Source of the DNA: an uncultured Fenollaria sp. | GTDB taxonomy: Bacteria; Bacillota; Clostridia; Tissierellales; Peptoniphilaceae | DNA: 10,251 nucleotides | Reading direction: 5' to 3' | Assembly: GCF_946221515.1 (NCBI RefSeq) | Contig: NZ_CAMJVK010000041.1 | Location: forward strand, 1 to 10,251 | Part shown: positions 7,809 through 10,251 of the stretch, in pieces | Position numbering within the stretch: the stretch's first letter is position 1 | How the letters are laid out: each line of letters starts with the position of its first letter | The notes under the pieces: model-generated | What the model saw: only the letters and a program-made list of their open reading frames with translations | The model's database searches: none | Told to the model about the DNA's origin: nothing | Translations under genes and position numbers: made by a program

Positions 7809-8518
7809 TCTATCAAATTCATCTCAATCGCAAGTTCTTTCGATGCCATTTGCTGAGCAGTTTTCTTTTTCTTAGCTCTAGCAATGGCTCTATAGCCATC
7901 AAGTTCAACAGCGTATTCAAAACTCTTATCATTGTCTGGTCCATATTCATTTAAAAGAGTATATACTAAGTCTAAACCATGTTTTTGAGCATATTCTATC
8001 AAGATATTCTTATAATTCCTAAAATCATTATTCACATCTAATACCATATGAGCACTCTTTAAATATTTATCCATGATAAATTTTTCAACTTTCTCAATAT
8101 CTGAATCCAAATAAATAGCTGCTATTAAAGCTTCTAAGTGGTCAGCAAGTATTGATGTTTTATCAAGATTAAACCTTAAATTCGTTTCCATATAGATATA
8201 TTCTTCTAAGCGAAGTTCTTTAGCAACAACGTTTTGATATGAAGCCTTTCCAAGCATGGCAATGTACTTAGACAGAGTACCTTCATCCTTGTCTATGTAC
8301 TTAGTGAATAAATACTTTGCTAAGACATATGAAAGCACTTTGTCGCCTAAAAACTCAAGACTCTGTGCATTATATGGCGCAATTAAGTCCTCTGCCTCTC
8401 TAGCACTCTTGTGAACTAGGCTAGTGAAGAGTAAATTTTCATCATTAAAATTATATCCGATAATCGCCTGCAAGCTTTTGAGCTTTTCGCGAGCATCGGA
8501 TATATCAAAATTCTTCAT
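7805..8518 (-). CDS. rnc: Ribonuclease III
   Basis: Double-strand-specific endoribonuclease that processes rRNA precursors and other structured RNAs in the cytosol. The 237 residues are the usual length. The catalytic domain (about 10-155) contains HKSAREAED (36-44), the signature SLEFLGDKVLSYV (53-65) with active-site Glu55 and Asp59, and ILADHLEALIAAIYLD (123-138) with Asp126 and Glu129 completing the metal-binding set. A double-stranded RNA binding domain follows (about 165-235), ending in KKKKTAQQMASKELA. The signature box is a little divergent: residues 52-53 are Gln-Ser where the family normally has Glu-Arg. The start ATG overlaps the acpP stop by one base (TAATG) with no clear Shine-Dalgarno site, suggesting coupling; the 3' end overlaps the radical SAM gene by four bases. 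Confidence 0.97.
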   Translation of the reverse strand: MKNFDISDAREKLKSLQAIIGYNFNDENLLFTSLVHKSAREAEDLIAPYNAQSLEFLGDKVLSYVLAKYLFTKYIDKDEGTLSKYIAMLGKASYQNVVAKELRLEEYIYMETNLRFNLDKTSILADHLEALIAAIYLDSDIEKVEKFIMDKYLKSAHMVLDVNNDFRNYKNILIEYAQKHGLDLVYTLLNEYGPDNDKSFEYAVELDGYRAIARAKKKKTAQQMASKELAIEMNLIE

Positions 8519-8748
8519 TATTTTGCAGCTTCTACGGCTAGTGCGATTGCCTCTCCAACTGTTTTAACACTTGTAACCTTGTCATCATCAAGGCTTACAT
8601 TTAATTCGTCTTCTAAATTCATAATTAATTCAACTATGGCGATTGAATCTGCCTTTAAATCTTCTTTAAATCTTGTTTCGTCCTTTAAATCTTTAAGATC
8701 TACTTTAAATTGCTTAGCAATTATTTCTTTAATTTTTTCTTCTAACAT
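8518..8748 (-). CDS. acpP: Acyl carrier protein
   Basis: Carrier of acyl chains as phosphopantetheine thioesters in type II fatty-acid synthesis, and acyl donor for phospholipid synthesis through PlsX. The 76 acidic residues show the modification motif DLKADSIAIVELIMNLEDEL (30-49); Ser35 in ADS is the attachment site of 4'-phosphopantetheine. Family consensus is DSL where this protein has DSI, a conservative change. The ATG at 8748 has a strong GGAGGAG site that overlaps the TAG stop of plsX (TAGGAGGAG), so the two are tightly coupled. rnc follows with a one-base overlap. The fab genes that sit between plsX and acpP in Bacillus are absent, which fits clostridial order. Confidence 0.97.
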   Translation of the reverse strand: MLEEKIKEIIAKQFKVDLKDLKDETRFKEDLKADSIAIVELIMNLEDELNVSLDDDKVTSVKTVGEAIALAVEAAK

Positions 8749-8756
8749 AGCTCCTC

Positions 8757-9731
8757 CTAATTTTCCTTTAAATATTCTATAACTCCTGAATTCACAAAGT
8801 CAACAGTATTTCTTATAGCTAAGTAAAATGCCTTCTCATCACTGTTGCCATGTGCTTTGATTATTGCTTTATTTACGCCTAATACAGGTGATCCACCGTA
8901 CTTAGTAAGTCCCATAAGAGACATGACATCCTTTAAAAATGACATCTTCATTTCGTCTGAGGAGAAATATTTCTCATCCTTCATTATAAAGTTCTTTATG
9001 CTGCCTACAAAGACTTTGCTAGCTCCTTCAAGCTCCTTTAGTATTACATTGCCTACGAAACCGTCTTGAACGATGATGTCTGCATCAGTTGTAAGCACTT
9101 CATTGGCTTCGATATTTCCAATAAAATTAAGTTCTGAATTTTTAAGTATTTCATGAGCCTTCTTAGTTAGCTCAGTTCCCTTTTTAGCTTCAGCTCCGTT
9201 AGATACCAAAGCAATCTTCGGTCTTTCTATGCCAAGTAGCTTTTCAACGTACTTTGATCCAAGCTTAGCAAATTCATAAATAAATTCTGGCTCGCAGTCA
9301 ACATTGGCCCCTGAGTCCAAAAGTAGTGTTGGTCCCTTTATTCCCGGTAAGAATGTTGGTATGCTCGCTCTTTTAAAGCCGTCTATCCTCTTTACTATAA
9401 GCATAGCTGCCGCAAGAAGCGCGCCAGTTGATCCAGATGATATAAAGGCATCTGCATCATCATTTTCAACTAAGTACTTTGATGCTAGGACTATGGATGC
9501 TTTATTTTTCTTTCTTATGGATAGAGCCGCCTCATCTTCATTTGTTATGACATCTTCAGTTTGCACTATCTCATAATTCGCTGCATCAGCTCCAAGATGC
9601 TCTTCAATCTCTTTTCTATCGCCGAACAAAACAAAATCTAAAGAGCTGTCCTCTGCCTTTGCCTTTTGCACAGCCATGAGCATAGCCTTTGGTGCATTGT
9701 CGCCGCCTTGTGTATCAATTAATAACTTCAT
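8757..9731 (-). CDS. plsX: Phosphate acyltransferase PlsX
   Basis: Converts acyl-ACP and phosphate into acyl-phosphate, the donor used by PlsY to acylate glycerol-3-phosphate; soluble or peripherally membrane-bound. From the ATG at 9731 it has 324 residues, slightly short for the family (about 330-345) but complete. It starts MKLLIDTQGGDNAPKAML, with the family motif GGDNAP (9-14), then FISSGSTGALLAAA (97-109), LLLDSGAN (136-143), VQDGFVGNVILK (221-232) and GGSPVLGVN (279-287). An in-frame ATG at 9767 would add 12 residues, but it falls on the predicted -10 box and lacks a ribosome binding site, whereas 9731 has GGAGG at the right distance and matches the conserved N-terminus. It is the first gene of the plsX-acpP-rnc-radical SAM-smc-ftsY cluster. 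Confidence 0.97.
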   Translation of the reverse strand: MKLLIDTQGGDNAPKAMLMAVQKAKAEDSSLDFVLFGDRKEIEEHLGADAANYEIVQTEDVITNEDEAALSIRKKNKASIVLASKYLVENDDADAFISSGSTGALLAAAMLIVKRIDGFKRASIPTFLPGIKGPTLLLDSGANVDCEPEFIYEFAKLGSKYVEKLLGIERPKIALVSNGAEAKKGTELTKKAHEILKNSELNFIGNIEANEVLTTDADIIVQDGFVGNVILKELEGASKVFVGSIKNFIMKDEKYFSSDEMKMSFLKDVMSLMGLTKYGGSPVLGVNKAIIKAHGNSDEKAFYLAIRNTVDFVNSGVIEYLKEN

Positions 9732-9758
9732 AATTTCCTCCGTTCTAAATCCATAATT

Positions 9759-9787
9759 ATTATACATTATTTTGCCTATTAAATCAA
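9759..9787 (-). promoter_or_regulatory. Sigma-A promoter of the plsX operon
   Basis: The minus strand shows -35 TTGATT (9787-9782, 4 of 6), a 17-base spacer, and a perfect -10 TATAAT (9764-9759). Predicted start is about 9752, giving a leader of about 20 bases before the plsX ATG at 9731 with its GGAGG site. No FapR-like operator palindrome was recognised here. Confidence 0.75.
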
Positions 9788-9816
9788 GTTTTTTATGAAT
9801 GAGATGAGATACGTAG

Positions 9817-9945
9817 TTATTTTACTTTAAAAAAAGTTTCTTGTGTGATTTCTTCAGCTATATGTTCATCATGACTAATGGTCAAAACATATAAATATAC
9901 TTTAGAAAAATATTCTTTATATATTATTTCGTAATCATAGTCCAT
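9817..9945 (-). pseudogene. Truncated ECF RNA polymerase sigma factor (N-terminal region 2 only)
   Basis: The minus strand from ATG 9945 encodes 42 residues before TAA: MDYDYEIIYKEYF, then SKVYLYVLTISHDEHIAEE, then ITQETFFKVK. This is the characteristic start of an extracytoplasmic-function sigma factor: region 2.1 (YKEYFSKVYLYVL) and the first part of region 2.2 (AEEITQETFFK), the surface that binds the beta' subunit. Region 2.3/2.4, the linker and all of region 4 are missing, so it cannot act as a normal sigma factor. A ribosome binding site (AAAGGGTG, 9960-9953) and an ECF-type promoter stand correctly upstream. The coding stops just before the plsX promoter, and no anti-sigma gene follows. 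Most likely a deletion remnant; a translated micro-protein that touches core RNA polymerase is a remote alternative. Identification rests on motif recognition alone. Confidence 0.72.
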
Positions 9946-9978
9946 AAAATCACACCCTTTCTTGCTTTCTAATAGTTA

Positions 9979-10004
9979 GACGATTGAAAAATCAAAACGT
10001 TACA
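9979..10004 (-). promoter_or_regulatory. ECF-sigma-type promoter before the truncated sigma gene
   Basis: The minus strand reads TGTAAC (10004-9999), a 16-base spacer, then CGTC (9982-9979) followed by TAACT. TGTAAC/TGAAAC with CGTC or CGTA about 16 bases downstream is the known pattern for Firmicute ECF sigma factors (sigma-X, M, V and W types), and such genes usually drive their own promoter. Its place about 34 bases before the sigma remnant's ATG fits autoregulation of the former gene. No terminator is seen between it and plsX. Confidence 0.6.
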
Positions 10005-10039
10005 AATTTCTTGTTAATATTTTTACCCGTATTTAATAT

Positions 10040-10073
10040 AAAAAAGACGATAGCGTTTTTAATTTCTATCTCC
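10040..10073 (-). terminator. Second terminator-like hairpin (weaker)
   Basis: On the minus strand GAGATAG pairs with CTATC(g)TC, with one bulged G and a 12-base AT-rich loop, and is followed directly by six T (10045-10040). It resembles the terminator at 10098-10128 in sequence as well as shape, so it may be a diverged copy that backs it up. The stem is less stable because of the bulge and large loop. Confidence 0.45.
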
Positions 10074-10097
10074 TATATATACCTTATTTCTTGTAAT

Positions 10098-10128
10098 AAA
10101 AAAGAGATAACATTTATGCTATCTCTTT
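10098..10128 (-). terminator. Intrinsic terminator of the gene entering from the right edge
   Basis: Arms AAAGAGATA (10101-10109) and TATCTCTTT (10120-10128) are perfect over 9 bases, and the stem can extend through one mismatch by CAT/ATG. On the minus strand it ends in six T (10103-10098). The stop codon of the partial reading frame at 10114-10116 lies inside the hairpin, which supports the idea that a real gene ends here. Confidence 0.7.
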
Positions 10129-10251
10129 AAAAGTTTCATTATTAAATTTCTTGTCATCTAACAACGCATTAAAATAAATCTTCCAACCTTTTCCAATTTT
10201 CATTATTCATTTCTTTTGTGTAGTTTGTATTGTTAATATAAAGTCTTGTAT
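10114..10251 (-). pseudogene. 3' end of an unrecognised gene, possibly frameshifted (cut by window edge)
   Basis: Not recognised. From the right edge one minus frame reads TRLYINNTNYTKEMNNENWK then RLEDLF and stops at a TAA. The neighbouring frame then gives NALLDDKKFNNETFKEIA and ends at TAA 10114-10116, inside the terminator hairpin. Removing one T from the TTTT run at 10171-10174 would fuse the two into a plausible hydrophilic, helical C-terminus (…RLEDLFNALLDDKK…). Alternatively only a 29-residue frame starting MKIGKGWKIYFN (ATG at 10203) is real; it has no convincing ribosome binding site. The terminator at the stop codon favours a real gene end. The strand is the same as all the neighbours. 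Function cannot be inferred. Confidence 0.35.

Noticed and set aside
9732..9767. Longer plsX beginning at the ATG at 9767
   Set aside because: The ATG directly abuts the TATAAT box, has no Shine-Dalgarno site, and adds residues not found in the family; the ATG at 9731 has GGAGG and the conserved MKLLIDTQGGDNAP start.
9770..9816. Continuation of the sigma factor in a shifted frame after its stop
   Set aside because: The next frame reads KITTYLISFIKNLI and then stops; similarity to region 2.3 is too weak to claim.
10005..10070. Short minus-strand frame (IKNAIVFFILNTGKN…) behind a GGAGATAGAA element
   Set aside because: It has no ATG, GTG or TTG start, runs through a terminator-like hairpin and the ECF promoter, and has no recognisable motif.
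10004..10155. Three occurrences of TTTCTTGT on the plus strand as possible short direct repeats
   Set aside because: They are short, irregularly spaced (about 80 and 60 bases) and in very AT-rich DNA, so chance is sufficient; not a CRISPR or iteron pattern.

Overview
The window is an AT-rich, low-GC Gram-positive chromosome segment in which every recognised gene lies on the minus strand. The gene order (plsX-acpP-rnc-radical SAM-smc-ftsY, then ylxM-ffh-rpsP), the strong AAGGAGG-type ribosome binding sites and the tightly packed stop/start junctions fit a member of the Clostridia/Tissierellia, possibly a Peptoniphilaceae-like anaerobe. The family-level placement is inference. Bacilli usually carry fab genes between plsX and acpP; none are present here.

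Read in the direction of transcription (high to low coordinates), the window has four parts. (1) 10251-9788 is a degraded, AT-rich edge. It holds the tail of an unrecognised gene that ends in an intrinsic terminator, a second related terminator-like hairpin, an ECF-sigma-type promoter (TGTAAC-N16-CGTC), and a 42-codon remnant of an ECF sigma factor that stops inside region 2. (2) 9787-3239 starts with a housekeeping promoter and runs through plsX, acpP, rnc, an Elp3-like radical SAM gene and smc. Junctions overlap by 1, 4 and 14 bases or are separated by about 8 bases. (3) 3228-2038 is ftsY, 10 bases after smc, with an unusual acidic N-terminus made of 12-residue tandem repeats. (4) A 139-base gap holds a near-consensus promoter bracketed by two inverted repeats. 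After it come ylxM, ffh and the first 57 codons of rpsP, cut by the window edge.

The genes combine phospholipid and fatty-acid synthesis (PlsX, ACP), RNA processing (RNase III), probable tRNA modification (Elp3-like protein), chromosome organisation (SMC), and co-translational membrane targeting (FtsY receptor, Ffh GTPase, YlxM), followed by a ribosomal protein. All main genes look intact.

I saw no mobile element, CRISPR array, tRNA or rRNA. No new multi-gene system is evident. The most interesting points are the sigma-factor remnant with its preserved ECF-type promoter reading toward the plsX operon, the paired palindromes on the ylxM-ffh promoter, and the young tandem repeat in ftsY.
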